Source: Gemmatimonadaceae bacterium (GTDB taxonomy: Bacteria > Gemmatimonadota > Gemmatimonadetes > Gemmatimonadales > Gemmatimonadaceae). From it: 35,406 bases of DNA. The DNA is taken from contig JACMLX010000002.1 in assembly GCA_014379355.1 (NCBI GenBank), positions 1 to 35,406 on the forward strand, given 5' to 3'. Shown in pieces: positions 7,494 through 17,265 of the stretch (the first letter of the stretch is position 1; the number at the start of each line of letters is the position of its first letter). The notes under the pieces were generated by a model that saw only the letters and a list, made by a program, of their open reading frames with translations, did not search any database and was not told where the DNA came from. A program made the position numbers and the translations under genes.

Positions 7494-8561
7494 ATGTTCA
7501 AGAGTCTGCGCGTTCCTGAGCGGTTGTTCTCGATCGCGATGTGGGCGGTGTCGCTGGTGTTCGCCGGATTCCTGACCGGGCTCGGTGGCAAGATCGTCGG
7601 TGAATTGCCCGGTGTGGACCAATCGATCTCGATCGACCAGTTCGTCGATCAGGGCAAGGCCATTCCCTTGCGCGCGCGACGTGATGCGCTGCGTCGTGAA
7701 GCGAACGACGTGGACAATCGGCGCAACACGGCCAGCCTGATCGTCGACTCGAGTCGCACGACATACCAGAATCGCAAGGAAGCGTACGACAACTGGCGGT
7801 CGACGCGCACCGCGACGAGCAATCCGGACCAGGATCCGGAGGGAATCGCGAAGACGCGCGAGATGGAGGGACTGCTCGCGCAGCAGGCGGCGGCGCAGAA
7901 GGTGGTGGAGATGCAGGACGGGCGGCGCCTCGAGATCTCGCAGGCGCTCGACTCGGTCGGCACCCTCACCTCGGAGCTCGAAGACGCCGCCCGACCCCTG
8001 TACGATCAAGCGCAGTTTCAGCAGGAACTGCGCGTCTTCGGCATCCGCCTCGCGCTGACGCTTCCGCTGCTCCTCATCGGCATCTGGCTGATCGCGAAGA
8101 AACGCAAGAGTCAGTACTGGCCACTCGCGCGCGGGTTCGTGCTGTTCGCGCTCGTCGCGTTCTTCGTGGAGCTGGTGCCGTACCTGCCCAGCTACGGTGG
8201 CTACGTCCGCTACGTGGTCGGCATCATCCTGACGCTGATCGCCGGGCACTATGTGATCCGCGCGATGCAGCGCTACGTGGCGAAGCGCCAGTTGGTCGAG
8301 AAGCAGACGGAAACCGAGCGTCGGCAGTCACTGGGCTACGAGGACGCCTTGCGCAAGATGAGCGCGAACATGTGTCCCGGCTGTGAACGCGCCATCGCCG
8401 GCGGCCCGAATGCGACGACGAACTTCTGCGTGCACTGCGGCATGAAGCTGTTCGACAAGTGCGGCGTCTGCGACACACGCAAGAACGCGTTCTTCCAGTA
8501 CTGCCCGGCGTGTGGTGTGACTGCGGGGCGAACGGTGGATCTGGAGCAATCGCTGACCTGA
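7494..8561 (+). CDS. Membrane protein with extracytoplasmic coiled coil and C-terminal double zinc ribbon
   Basis: I do not recognise a named family for this 355-residue protein. One N-terminal membrane helix (about 12-32) is followed by a long charged helical region (about 50-180) with coiled-coil character. Three more hydrophobic segments follow (about 185-205, 213-232 and 240-258), then a basic helix. The C-terminal tail has four CxxC pairs (CPGC, CVHC, CGVC, CPAC), enough for two zinc ribbons. By the positive-inside rule the coiled coil would be outside the cytoplasmic membrane and the zinc tail inside. It follows the TerB/DUF697 gene by 44 bp, so the two may work together at the membrane. 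Confidence 0.8.
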   Translation: MFKSLRVPERLFSIAMWAVSLVFAGFLTGLGGKIVGELPGVDQSISIDQFVDQGKAIPLRARRDALRREANDVDNRRNTASLIVDSSRTTYQNRKEAYDNWRSTRTATSNPDQDPEGIAKTREMEGLLAQQAAAQKVVEMQDGRRLEISQALDSVGTLTSELEDAARPLYDQAQFQQELRVFGIRLALTLPLLLIGIWLIAKKRKSQYWPLARGFVLFALVAFFVELVPYLPSYGGYVRYVVGIILTLIAGHYVIRAMQRYVAKRQLVEKQTETERRQSLGYEDALRKMSANMCPGCERAIAGGPNATTNFCVHCGMKLFDKCGVCDTRKNAFFQYCPACGVTAGRTVDLEQSLT

Positions 8562-8598
8562 ACACTGCTGAAGTCGGAACTCTACAGCCACACAGAAG

Positions 8599-9024
8599 TC
8601 AGACAGCACCGTTGTCGTGTTCGCGGGAGCGGGACACATCGGCGGCGCGTTGCTCGGCCATGCGGCGCTCGAGATCTTCGCGAGCGGCGCGGGCGGCTTC
8701 GCGACCGGCGTCCACGGCGCGTGAGACCTGCACCTTCTTGAGGTCGATCGAGGAGCGGGCGGTGTCGATGCGCGACTCCAGATCAGCCTTCGCCAGCGCC
8801 AGCGCGTCGGTGACCTTCTCCCCGGCACGTTTGGTCGCATCTCCAGCCTTTTTCGCGCCACGCTTGATCGACTGGCGTGTTTCCTCGCCACTCTGCGGTG
8901 CGAAGATCAGCGCGAGACCGGCGCCGATCGCGGCGCCGAGCAGAAAGGCGGACATGCCTGAGGAATCATCGTTCTCTTCGACGATGATGAAGTGGTCGTC
9001 GTCGTCCCAGTCGCGGCGAGACAT
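8599..9024 (-). CDS. YtxH-domain protein
   Basis: This 141-residue protein has an acidic N-terminus rich in Asp (DWDDDDHF) and one glycine-rich membrane-spanning segment (SAFLLGAAIGAGLALIFAP). Directly after it comes QSGEETRQSIKRGAKKAG, the typical YtxH/gas-vesicle GvpP-like signature, and then a long charged amphipathic helix to the end. Members are tied to general stress in Bacillus; their molecular role is unknown. I set the start at the ATG 9024, since the longer frame to 9180 would add 52 residues unlike the family. It converges with the zinc-ribbon protein gene (37-bp gap) and lies 43 bp downstream of the response regulator gene on the same strand. Confidence 0.85.
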   Translation of the reverse strand: MSRRDWDDDDHFIIVEENDDSSGMSAFLLGAAIGAGLALIFAPQSGEETRQSIKRGAKKAGDATKRAGEKVTDALALAKADLESRIDTARSSIDLKKVQVSRAVDAGREAARAAREDLERRMAEQRAADVSRSREHDNGAV

Positions 9025-9067
9025 GCAGAGCGGAGTCGAAAATGGGTGGAAAAGCGCGACCCGGACC

Positions 9068-10546
9068 TCAGCGTCCGGGGGCAGCCTTCCCTTCGTTGGA
9101 ACGTATGAGACGGACCGATGCCCGGTCACCTCCTTCTCCCCCATCCGTAGGCTCTTCTCCTGACGGATCGGGCAGGGCAAGCAGGGCCATCAGTTCTTCC
9201 CGAAGTTGCGATTCCTTCAGGCCCAGCATCGCGGCGGCCTTCGGCAGGTCACCGCTCAGCTGCGCGAACGTGCGCAACGCCAGCTGCCGGCGTGCGTCGG
9301 CCATCGACGATCCGACCGTCAGCGTCACCGGGCCAAGGCTTTCCGCCGTGCCCCGCAGGTGACGCGGCAACAGGTCGGCCGCACTGACTTCCGTCGTGCG
9401 CGCGAGAATCACCGCACGCTCGATGGCGTTCTTCAGCTCGCGCACGTTGCCCGGCCACGGATACATCGCCATCCACTCTCGCGCACCATGCTCGAAACCC
9501 GTGAGCCGCTTGCCGTTCTGCTTCGAGAAACGTTGCAGGAACGCCTCGGCGAGGATCAGGATGTCGGTGCCACGCTCACGCAGTGGCGGCAGGATGAATT
9601 CCACGACCGCCAGTCGATAGTAGAGGTCCTCGCGCAGTTCATTGGCGGCAATGGCCTTCTGGATGTCCTTGTTGGTCGCCGCCACGATGCGGATGTCGAC
9701 CGGAATTTCCTTCTTGCCGCCGAGCCGGCGAATCGACCGCGTCTCGAGTGCACGCAGCAGCTTGACCTGGATGTCCGTCGGCATCTCGGCGAGCTCGTCG
9801 AGAAAGAGCGTGCCTCCGCTCGCATTCTCGAACGCACCCGTCTTTTCGTTCACGGAACCCGTGAACGCACCCTTTTCGTGGCCGAACAACTCGTTCTCCA
9901 GGATCTCCTTCGGCAATGCGGCACAGTTGAGCGCGTAGAACGGGCCCTTGGCGCGGTCGCTCTTCTGGTGCAGGGCACGCGCGACCAGCTCCTTGCCGGT
10001 GCCACTTTCGCCCAGGACGAGCACCGAGGCGTTGCTCGGCGCCACCGCCTCGATGAGGCCATAGACCTCGCGCATCGGCTCGGACTGGCCGATCAGTTCA
10101 CCGAAACTCGTCAGGCCCTCGAGGCGTGAGGAGAGTTCGCGGTTCTTGCGGCGCGTGGTCTCCTTCTCGATCGCCTTCGGGATCAGCGCCTTGAGGCGCG
10201 TCAGCTTCTGCTTGGTGAGCGGCTTCTCGATGTAGTCGTAGGCACCGAATCGCATCGCGTCGACGGCGGTGTCCACCGACGCTTCGCCCGTGATGATGAT
10301 GCATTCGACGAGCAGTTCGCGCGTGCGGATCGCCTCGAGCAGTGCCATGCCATCGAGGCCCGGCATCTTCAGGTCCGTCAGGACGAGCGCGATGTCGTCC
10401 TGCTCGATGCGTTCAAGTGCGGCGAGGCCGTCGCTGACCACCACCACGTTGTAGCCGTCGGCGGAGAGCACGGCTTCGAGTGGCGTGGTGACGGCGGGTT
10501 CGTCATCCGCGATGAGGATTGTGGCGTTGGCCATTGCGTGGGTCAT
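9068..10546 (-). CDS. Sigma54-dependent response regulator, NtrC/AtoC type
   Basis: This is a transcription activator that would remodel sigma54 RNA polymerase after phosphorylation. The receiver domain (residues 7-120) has the acidic pair IADDEP, phospho-acceptor Asp58 in LTDLKMPGLDG, and Lys in YIEKPL. The AAA+ domain (about 150-385) shows Walker A GESGTGKE, Walker B GGTLFLDELAEM, the arginine-finger region PPLRERGTDI and WPGNVRELKN. The sigma54-contact loop reads GAFTGS in place of the usual GAFTGA. The C-terminal region (about 420-460: ALRTFAQLSGDLPKAAAMLGL) is a Fis-like helix-turn-helix, followed by an acidic/basic tail. A second ATG at 10534 would put the phospho-acceptor at residue 54. 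It begins 3 bp after the kinase-like gene stops. Confidence 0.95.
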   Translation of the reverse strand: MTHAMANATILIADDEPAVTTPLEAVLSADGYNVVVVSDGLAALERIEQDDIALVLTDLKMPGLDGMALLEAIRTRELLVECIIITGEASVDTAVDAMRFGAYDYIEKPLTKQKLTRLKALIPKAIEKETTRRKNRELSSRLEGLTSFGELIGQSEPMREVYGLIEAVAPSNASVLVLGESGTGKELVARALHQKSDRAKGPFYALNCAALPKEILENELFGHEKGAFTGSVNEKTGAFENASGGTLFLDELAEMPTDIQVKLLRALETRSIRRLGGKKEIPVDIRIVAATNKDIQKAIAANELREDLYYRLAVVEFILPPLRERGTDILILAEAFLQRFSKQNGKRLTGFEHGAREWMAMYPWPGNVRELKNAIERAVILARTTEVSAADLLPRHLRGTAESLGPVTLTVGSSMADARRQLALRTFAQLSGDLPKAAAMLGLKESQLREELMALLALPDPSGEEPTDGGEGGDRASVRLIRSNEGKAAPGR

Positions 10547-10549
10547 TGG

Positions 10550-11183
10550 TCAGCTGATCGGCGGAAACAGAAGACGCAGGCCGTCCTCGGTCGGACTGAT
10601 GCGGCCGCCGACCTTCTGAAACTGCACAACCCATTCCAGCGTGGCGTCCGGTTCGAGTCGATACCCCGAAACGACGGCCAGCGTTGAGCCGGTCTCGGCC
10701 GCACTGACGACGAAGACCGGTGCTTTCGGGCTGCCGAGGGCCAGCATGAGCACTTCGAGGGCAACGGCGCGCGTGAGCATGGGGTCGAGGCCGACGGCTG
10801 CGACGACGGGATTCGACACCGAGACGGGGCGCAGCGGAACCAGCGCCGCCGCCTCGCTGACGATGACGGACAAGTCGGACGACGTCCGGCCGCGCGCGAA
10901 GGCAATCAGCGAATTCGTCATCTCGGCCAGTCGTTCGATGTGTTCCGAGGCGACGTTCGCGTGCGAGAGGATGGCCGCCACATCCGGTGTCTTCGACGCG
11001 GAGCGCACCGCGATCGCCTCGACCTGCATCGAGACGACACCGAGCGAATTCCGGAGGTCGTGTGCCAGGGTCGCAATGGCGCGTGCGACGGCCGCGTCGA
11101 GCAACTGACGCGACGCCCGAGACGACGCAGCGGCCGCATCCTCGACAGAGAGTGTGGCCGCTGCGAACTCGCGCGTGGGAATG

Positions 11184-11191
<8 letters not shown>
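10550..11191 (-). CDS. Histidine-kinase-like protein with degenerate ATPase domain
   Basis: This is a 213-residue soluble protein without membrane segments. Residues about 30-100 form a HisKA-type dimerisation helix pair. The H-box reads TLAHDLRNSLGVVSMQ, the form seen in NtrB/AtoS-like kinases. After it, the ATP-binding part is short: I find no N-box asparagine and no DxGxG or GxGxG motif, only the end VGGRISPTEDGLRLLFP resembling a G2/G3 tail (GG.I...E..G....F). It may be an inactive kinase, a phosphotransfer protein or a phosphatase for the response regulator that follows it by 3 bp. The start is GTG at 11191, overlapping the aldolase-family stop (GTGACTGA), so the three genes are translationally linked. 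Confidence 0.8.
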
Positions 11192-12593
<1,402 letters not shown>

Positions 12594-12644
12594 CACAACC
12601 TCGAGTGAATGAAAGTGGAATACAGCCTCGAGACCAGCACCGAC

Positions 12645-12665
12645 GGGGAGCACGGAAAGCTCCCT
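12645..12665 (-). terminator. Possible hairpin terminator after pgi
   Basis: A GGGGAGC/GCTCCCT stem of 6-7 bp with a 7-nt loop lies about 45 bp beyond the pgi stop, before the aldolase-family start. No T-run follows on the minus strand, so it could equally be a leader hairpin of the aldolase-family gene or chance. Confidence 0.3.
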
Positions 12666-12707
12666 ACCGCTGTCACGAGACACAAGTGAGTATCCGCCTG
12701 GCGATGC

Positions 12708-14093
12708 TCAGACGGAGCAGGCAGGGTCGGGCTGCGCCAACCCGTTGAAGCGATCACGATCCGCCTCGAAGCCGGGACGGCCGAAAATCCCGTACGTGAA
12801 CTGCTTGCCCAGCTCGACGCCCGGCTGGTTGTAGGCATCGATGCCATACAACGCGCCGGCAAACGCAGTCGCGAACTCGAACAGCATGATCAGTTCACCC
12901 AGATGGTGGGCGTCGACCTTCGGAATGTGCAGCACCCCGTTCGGGCGACCGCTGCTCGCGAGCGCGCCGGCCGTCGCACGACGCTCGGCATCGAGCAAGG
13001 CACCGATCGTGTTGCCACCGAGATAGGCGAGATCGGGGAAAGCTCCATGCAGTGCCGGAATCGTGATGTCGCGATCGAGTGTGCCGACCGCGATGAACGT
13101 GACGGTCTTGTCGTGCGGCCCCTCCATGAAGTTCTGCACCTGAGCGTGCTGATCGGTGGCGCCAAGTGCCGGCACGGGCGTCGGCCCGACATTCCCACCG
13201 CCCGGCAGCGCCTTCCCCAGGCTCTCCGCCCACAGCTGCACGAACCAGTTCGCGACGTCGCGCAGCGCATCGGCATACGGCATCAGCACGTGAATGCTGC
13301 GTCCGTTCTGCTGATCGTGCAGTTGCTGCAACACGGCAAACACACCGGCCGGATTCTTCGCGAGCTCCGGCGTTTCGCAGCGATCACGCATGGCTGCCGC
13401 ACCGGCGCACAACGCATCGATGTCGATCCCGATGAACGCCGCCGGTGCGAGGCCCACTGCCGTCAACACGCTGAATCGACCGCCTACAGTCGGCGGGATG
13501 TCGTACGTGATGATGCCATCGGTCCTGGCGATGGCACGCAGCACGCCCTTCTCCGGATCGGTGATGAACCGCAGCACCTTCTTCGGCCATTCGGCGCCGA
13601 GCGTGTTCAGCTTCTCGCGCATCACGAGATACTGCGACATCGTTTCGGCGGTGCCACCGGACTTGGAGATCACGAGCACACGAGTGCGCGTGAGGTCCAC
13701 ACGATCGAACAACGCGCCCATCGTGACGGGATCGACGTTGTCCATCACGTGCAGGCGCGGCCAGCCGCCTCGCGCTTCGGCATCGAGCTCATTCCACCGT
13801 GGCGGACAGAGCGCGCTGCGCAGCATGTTCGGGCCGAGCGCCGATCCACCGATGCCGCACAACACGACATCGTCGATCTCGCCACGCGATGCGAGCGCAT
13901 CAGCCTTCAGCGCAGCGCGCAGGGCGGCGTCTTCCGGCAACATCGGAAACCCGAGCGTTCCGGCCGCGCGCCGTGCGGTGACGTCGGCCACGGCGGTCGT
14001 GAATGCGGCGGCCGAGGTGGCAAGCGTCTCGGCCGGCAGCCCGCCGGAACACGCGGGCGCGAGCATGTTCGTGAAATCGAATCGGACGGCCAT
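12708..14093 (-). CDS. pgi: Glucose-6-phosphate isomerase
   Basis: This cytosolic enzyme interconverts glucose-6-phosphate and fructose-6-phosphate. The 461-residue form is close to the short bacterial type. Motifs in order are CGIGGSALGPNML (phosphate loop), VISKSGGTAETM (SIS sugar-phosphate binding), ITDPEKGVLR, PPTVGGRFSVLTAVGL, WAESLGK, GPTPVPALGATDQHAQVQ (catalytic His region) and GKQFTYGIFGRPGFE at the end. The ATG at 14093 gives MAVRFDFTNM, a natural N-terminus, and sits 4 bp after the acetyltransferase stop. The longer frame to 14378 overlaps that gene in another register and is rejected. It is last in a pyk-MBL-GNAT-pgi unit. Confidence 0.96.
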   Translation of the reverse strand: MAVRFDFTNMLAPACSGGLPAETLATSAAAFTTAVADVTARRAAGTLGFPMLPEDAALRAALKADALASRGEIDDVVLCGIGGSALGPNMLRSALCPPRWNELDAEARGGWPRLHVMDNVDPVTMGALFDRVDLTRTRVLVISKSGGTAETMSQYLVMREKLNTLGAEWPKKVLRFITDPEKGVLRAIARTDGIITYDIPPTVGGRFSVLTAVGLAPAAFIGIDIDALCAGAAAMRDRCETPELAKNPAGVFAVLQQLHDQQNGRSIHVLMPYADALRDVANWFVQLWAESLGKALPGGGNVGPTPVPALGATDQHAQVQNFMEGPHDKTVTFIAVGTLDRDITIPALHGAFPDLAYLGGNTIGALLDAERRATAGALASSGRPNGVLHIPKVDAHHLGELIMLFEFATAFAGALYGIDAYNQPGVELGKQFTYGIFGRPGFEADRDRFNGLAQPDPACSV

Positions 14094-14097
14094 GAGA

Positions 14098-14526
14098 TCA
14101 GGAAGTCTGGGAGAGGTCTTTCCGGAGATAGTACCGGGTATGTCCCGGCGGATAATCCTCGAGCGTGCCGAACAGGCGCCATCCGAGTTTTTCGTAGAAC
14201 GGTCTCGCCTGAAAACTGATCGTGTCGAGGTGCGCCTTCGTGCATCCGCGTCGCCGCGCCTCGTCCTCGGCTGCGGCCAGCAACGCGGTGCCGTATCCAG
14301 CACCACGATGCGCCTCGTGGACCCACAACACATCCACGAACACCCAGGTCCAGCGCGTTTCGCAGAGACATCCACCAACGATCGTGCCGTTGTCGTCGCG
14401 CAACACGACGTTGAATGGCGCCGGATCGACCGGCTCCATGTGGCGCACGTTGAAGCTGCGCAGTCCGGCCGTCACATCGGCGATGCTGGACGCAGACGCC
14501 GGTGATTCGACGTCGATCGTGGCCAT
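14098..14526 (-). CDS. GNAT-family N-acetyltransferase
   Basis: This is a 142-residue acetyl-CoA-dependent transferase of unknown substrate. The GNAT core is clear: a VVLRDDNGTIVGGCL strand pair, a WVFVDVLWVHEAHRG strand, then the acetyl-CoA loop HRGAGYGTALL (R/Q-x-x-G-x-G/A form), and AHLDTISFQARPFYEKLGWRLFGTLEDYPPGHTRYYLRKDL. The latter is the usual C-terminal pattern of small-molecule or peptide acetyltransferases. The ATG at 14526 lies 3 bp after the stop of the metallo-hydrolase gene and the stop is 4 bp before pgi, so it is co-transcribed with glycolytic genes. Nothing links it to them functionally. Confidence 0.9.
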   Translation of the reverse strand: MATIDVESPASASSIADVTAGLRSFNVRHMEPVDPAPFNVVLRDDNGTIVGGCLCETRWTWVFVDVLWVHEAHRGAGYGTALLAAAEDEARRRGCTKAHLDTISFQARPFYEKLGWRLFGTLEDYPPGHTRYYLRKDLSQTS

Positions 14527-14529
14527 CGG

Positions 14530-15309
14530 CTAGTCGACCCGGACGGTGAGGCCGTCGAATGCCGGAGCGATGCCCGACGGCAACTCCGCTTCCAGGTCCG
14601 CATGAAAATTATCGTGCGTCAGGTGGGTCAGATATGTGCGTTCCGCGCCAATCTCACGTGCCACGGCGATCGCTTCCGGGATGCTGAGATGTGTCGGATG
14701 CGCCGTGCGAAACAGCGCATTGAGCACCAGCACCTTCACCCCGCGGAGGATGTCGATGGCGTCGGGAGGCACGGTCTTGGCGTCGGTCACATAGCCCAGC
14801 GCGCCAATGCGAAACGCGGTGACGCTGAAGCGGCCGTGCGGTACGGTGAATGGCTGCACGAGCATGTCACCGACGGTCACCGGAACGCCGGCCTCGATGA
14901 TGAACGTCTGGCCTTCGGGCTTCAGTGTCCCGGGCATCGGGCGCATCGCATCGTCGAATACGTACCGGAACTTGTCGTGGAGGCTCTGCATCGTCGTGGC
15001 GGAACCGTACATCGGCAGCGGGCCGTCACGACGCGCGGAAATCGCACGGATGTCATCGAGGCCGTGTGTGTGATCCGCGTGATCGTGGGTGAACAGCACC
15101 GCGTCGACACGATCGACACCATTGGCGATCAACTGCACCCGCAGTTCGGGCGGTGTATCGATCAGCACGCGTGTGCCACCCGAGGACTCGACGACGGCTC
15201 CGACCCGCGTGCGTTTGTCACGCGGGTCGGGTGAGCGACAGACTGCACAGTTGCAACCAACCTGCGGCACGCCGAAACTCGTTCCGGTGCCGAGGAAGGT
15301 CAGTCTCAC
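14530..15309 (-). CDS. MBL-fold metallo-hydrolase, PhnP-like (cyclic phosphodiesterase type)
   Basis: This is a 259-residue metallo-beta-lactamase-fold enzyme. The N-terminus MRLTFLGTGTSFGVP leads into GCNCAVCRS (Cys19, Cys21, Cys24), the structural-zinc signature of PhnP-like proteins. The dinuclear site shows THDHADH (His75, His77, Asp79, His80), then VPHGR, YVTDAK and THLTHDN near the end. E. coli PhnP opens 5-phosphoribosyl 1,2-cyclic phosphate, but there are no other phosphonate genes here, so another cyclic phosphate or nucleotide is possible. The start is GTG at 15309, overlapping the pyk stop as GTGA, which points to coupled translation. Confidence 0.9.
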   Translation of the reverse strand: MRLTFLGTGTSFGVPQVGCNCAVCRSPDPRDKRTRVGAVVESSGGTRVLIDTPPELRVQLIANGVDRVDAVLFTHDHADHTHGLDDIRAISARRDGPLPMYGSATTMQSLHDKFRYVFDDAMRPMPGTLKPEGQTFIIEAGVPVTVGDMLVQPFTVPHGRFSVTAFRIGALGYVTDAKTVPPDAIDILRGVKVLVLNALFRTAHPTHLSIPEAIAVAREIGAERTYLTHLTHDNFHADLEAELPSGIAPAFDGLTVRVD

Positions 15310-16721
15310 ACCGTCTCCACACGCATGAAGTTGGTGGTTCCCGGCGTGTCGAACGGCACACCGGCCGTGACGACGATGTGATCACCCGGATCGGCGAGAT
15401 TGAGACGGCGGACGGCGGCCAGTCCCTCGACCACGAGTTCCTCGTAATTGTCCTTGCGCGGCACGAGCTCCGGCTGCACGCCCCAGACGAGTGCGAGCTG
15501 GCGGTACGTCTTCTTGAGATCCGTGCACGCGACCACGGTGACGGCCGGACGCATGCTCGACACCACGCGCGCCGTGGAGCCGCTCTTCGTGAAGCAGACG
15601 ATCGCCGGCGCGTGCAGCATCTTCACCGCAGCCGCCACGGCCGACGCGATGGCTTCGGCGACTTCATGCTTGTGCTCCGGCATGCGACGCTTGTCCTTGT
15701 TGGCCAGGTCGAGCTTCGAGCGCTGCTCGATCTCGATGATGATCCGCTGCATCGCTTCGACGGCGAGGCGCGGATAGGCACCGGCTGCCGTCTCGGCGGA
15801 AAGCATCACGGCGTCGGTGCCATCGAGGATGGCGTTCGCGACGTCGGACGCTTCGGCGCGCGTGGGGCGCGGATGGGTGATCATCGACTCCAGCATCTGC
15901 GTCGCCGTGATGACGGGGCGACCCATGCGATTGCAGAGCGCGATGATCTGCTTCTGTGCGACAGGCACGCGCTCGAACGGGAGCTCGACACCGAGGTCGC
16001 CGCGGGCCACCATGATCGCATCGGAGGCCGAGACGATCGTCTCGATGTTGTTCAGCGCGACGTCCTTCTCGATCTTCGCGACGATCATCATGTTGTTCGG
16101 CACGAGGCCACGCAGCTGCCAGAGATCTTCTGCACGTCGCACGAAACTCAGCGCGAGGTATTCCAGATCCTGCTCGACGGCGAAACTGACGTCCGCGCGA
16201 TCCTTTTCGGTGATCGAGGGTGCCGAGACCGCGATGCCGGGCAAGTTGATGCCCTTGTTGCTCTTGAGCTCACCGCCGAAGACGACCTCGCACCGCACGC
16301 GCTTGCCCATCACCTGCAGGACGCGCAATTCGATCAGCCCGTCGTTGATGAGGATACGGCCGCCGGCGCTGACGTCGTGCGAAAGCTGCGTGTAGGTGAC
16401 CGGGATGTCGCCGGGCTCCTCCTCGCCTTCGTGGGCGAGGATGACTTCACGGCCGGGTACGAGTTGCATCGTCTGCGAGAGGACGCCGATGCGGATGCGC
16501 GGACCCTGCAGGTCACCGAGGATCGCGACAGGCTTGCCGAGCTCCTCTGCCACTTCGCGCACGATGGCGATGGTCTGCGCGTGCTGGTCGTGCGTTCCGT
16601 GGGAGAAGTTGATCCGGGCCACGTTGAGGCCGGCTTCGATCAGTGCTCCGATGCTCTCGCGAGTGGCAGAGGCGGGACCGAGTGTGCAGACGATCTTGGT
16701 TTTCGGGGCGGTGACGGACAC
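15306..16721 (-). CDS. pyk: Pyruvate kinase
   Basis: This enzyme makes pyruvate and ATP from phosphoenolpyruvate and ADP. The 471-residue protein has the standard bacterial length without extra C-terminal domains. Motifs are TKIVCTLGPAS (residues 8-18), NVARINFSHG, GDLQGPRIR, INDGLIELRV, SITEKDRAD, the catalytic-lysine segment IVAKIEKDVA, MVARGDLGVELP, TATQMLESM and AILDGTDAVMLSAETAAG. The C-terminal allosteric domain ends with TAGVPFDTPGTTNFMRVETV. The start is GTG at 16721. The open frame runs on upstream to 17381, but that part is antisense-like junk overlapping the next gene. It is first in the pyk-MBL-GNAT-pgi unit. Confidence 0.96.
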   Translation of the reverse strand: MSVTAPKTKIVCTLGPASATRESIGALIEAGLNVARINFSHGTHDQHAQTIAIVREVAEELGKPVAILGDLQGPRIRIGVLSQTMQLVPGREVILAHEGEEEPGDIPVTYTQLSHDVSAGGRILINDGLIELRVLQVMGKRVRCEVVFGGELKSNKGINLPGIAVSAPSITEKDRADVSFAVEQDLEYLALSFVRRAEDLWQLRGLVPNNMMIVAKIEKDVALNNIETIVSASDAIMVARGDLGVELPFERVPVAQKQIIALCNRMGRPVITATQMLESMITHPRPTRAEASDVANAILDGTDAVMLSAETAAGAYPRLAVEAMQRIIIEIEQRSKLDLANKDKRRMPEHKHEVAEAIASAVAAAVKMLHAPAIVCFTKSGSTARVVSSMRPAVTVVACTDLKKTYRQLALVWGVQPELVPRKDNYEELVVEGLAAVRRLNLADPGDHIVVTAGVPFDTPGTTNFMRVETV

Positions 16722-16819
16722 GGGATCGGCGTCGAGTGGATACGGCCCCGAACCAGCCGGGCCGGGCGGGCGCAGCCGACACGTCCACGCGTCGGCTCCC
16801 GAGCCCCAAGATAGCGAGG

Positions 16820-17260
16820 CTAACCCTTCAAAGAAGCCGTTTGGGCGGATTCCGGGCGCAATCCGGCACCGAGACGTGCAGCGGGCCCAGCCAGCAGTGC
16901 CGGCAGGGCGGTAATCAGCCCCAGCAGCAGGTTGGGCTTCTGGCGCATGGCCCCCGCGAGTTGCTGCATGAAATTGCCGAGGTTGCCGTGAATGGCCGTC
17001 CAGGCAAAGAGGAGGGCCCAGGCGGTGAGTGCCGCCGAGCCGACCATGAGCACGACGCCCTTTCGGCGGGCCCCGACCAGGCCGAGCACCAGACCGACGA
17101 CCGGAAGTGCCCACCAGCCCATCACGAATTCGGCGGCGATGAACAGGAGCACGGCAATGGCGACGAACATGGGTTGGTTCCGGGACTGGTTGGCCCACAA
17201 CAGCACGACGCCGGTGGCGACGAGTGCGGCGACGATGAGGAGGAGTGACGAAAACGCCAT
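16820..17260 (-). CDS. Small four-helix integral membrane protein, unknown
   Basis: This is a 146-residue hydrophobic protein that I do not recognise. Four membrane segments are seen (about 2-20, 27-43, 45-65 and 75-95). A less hydrophobic part with NLGNFMQQLAGAMRQKPN follows, then another hydrophobic stretch (LLLGLITALPALLAGPAARL). The ATG at 17260 gives MAFSSLLLIVAAL. The longer frame to 17362 overlaps the acylase gene and is unlikely. It lies 5 bp after the penicillin-acylase stop, so it is co-transcribed with it. It is upstream of pyk with a gap of about 100 bp, which probably holds the pyk promoter. Confidence 0.7.
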   Translation of the reverse strand: MAFSSLLLIVAALVATGVVLLWANQSRNQPMFVAIAVLLFIAAEFVMGWWALPVVGLVLGLVGARRKGVVLMVGSAALTAWALLFAWTAIHGNLGNFMQQLAGAMRQKPNLLLGLITALPALLAGPAARLGAGLRPESAQTASLKG

Positions 17261-17265
17261 GGCCG

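Noticed and set aside
12903-14219. 438-codon plus-strand frame across pgi
   Set aside because: It lies antisense to an intact pgi and has a low-complexity, Arg/His-rich composition typical of a shadow frame.
15153-16814. 553-codon open frame on the plus strand across pyk
   Set aside because: It is antisense to a pyruvate kinase with all motifs, and its translation is Arg/Asp/His-rich with no domain. Such long antisense frames are common in very GC-rich DNA.
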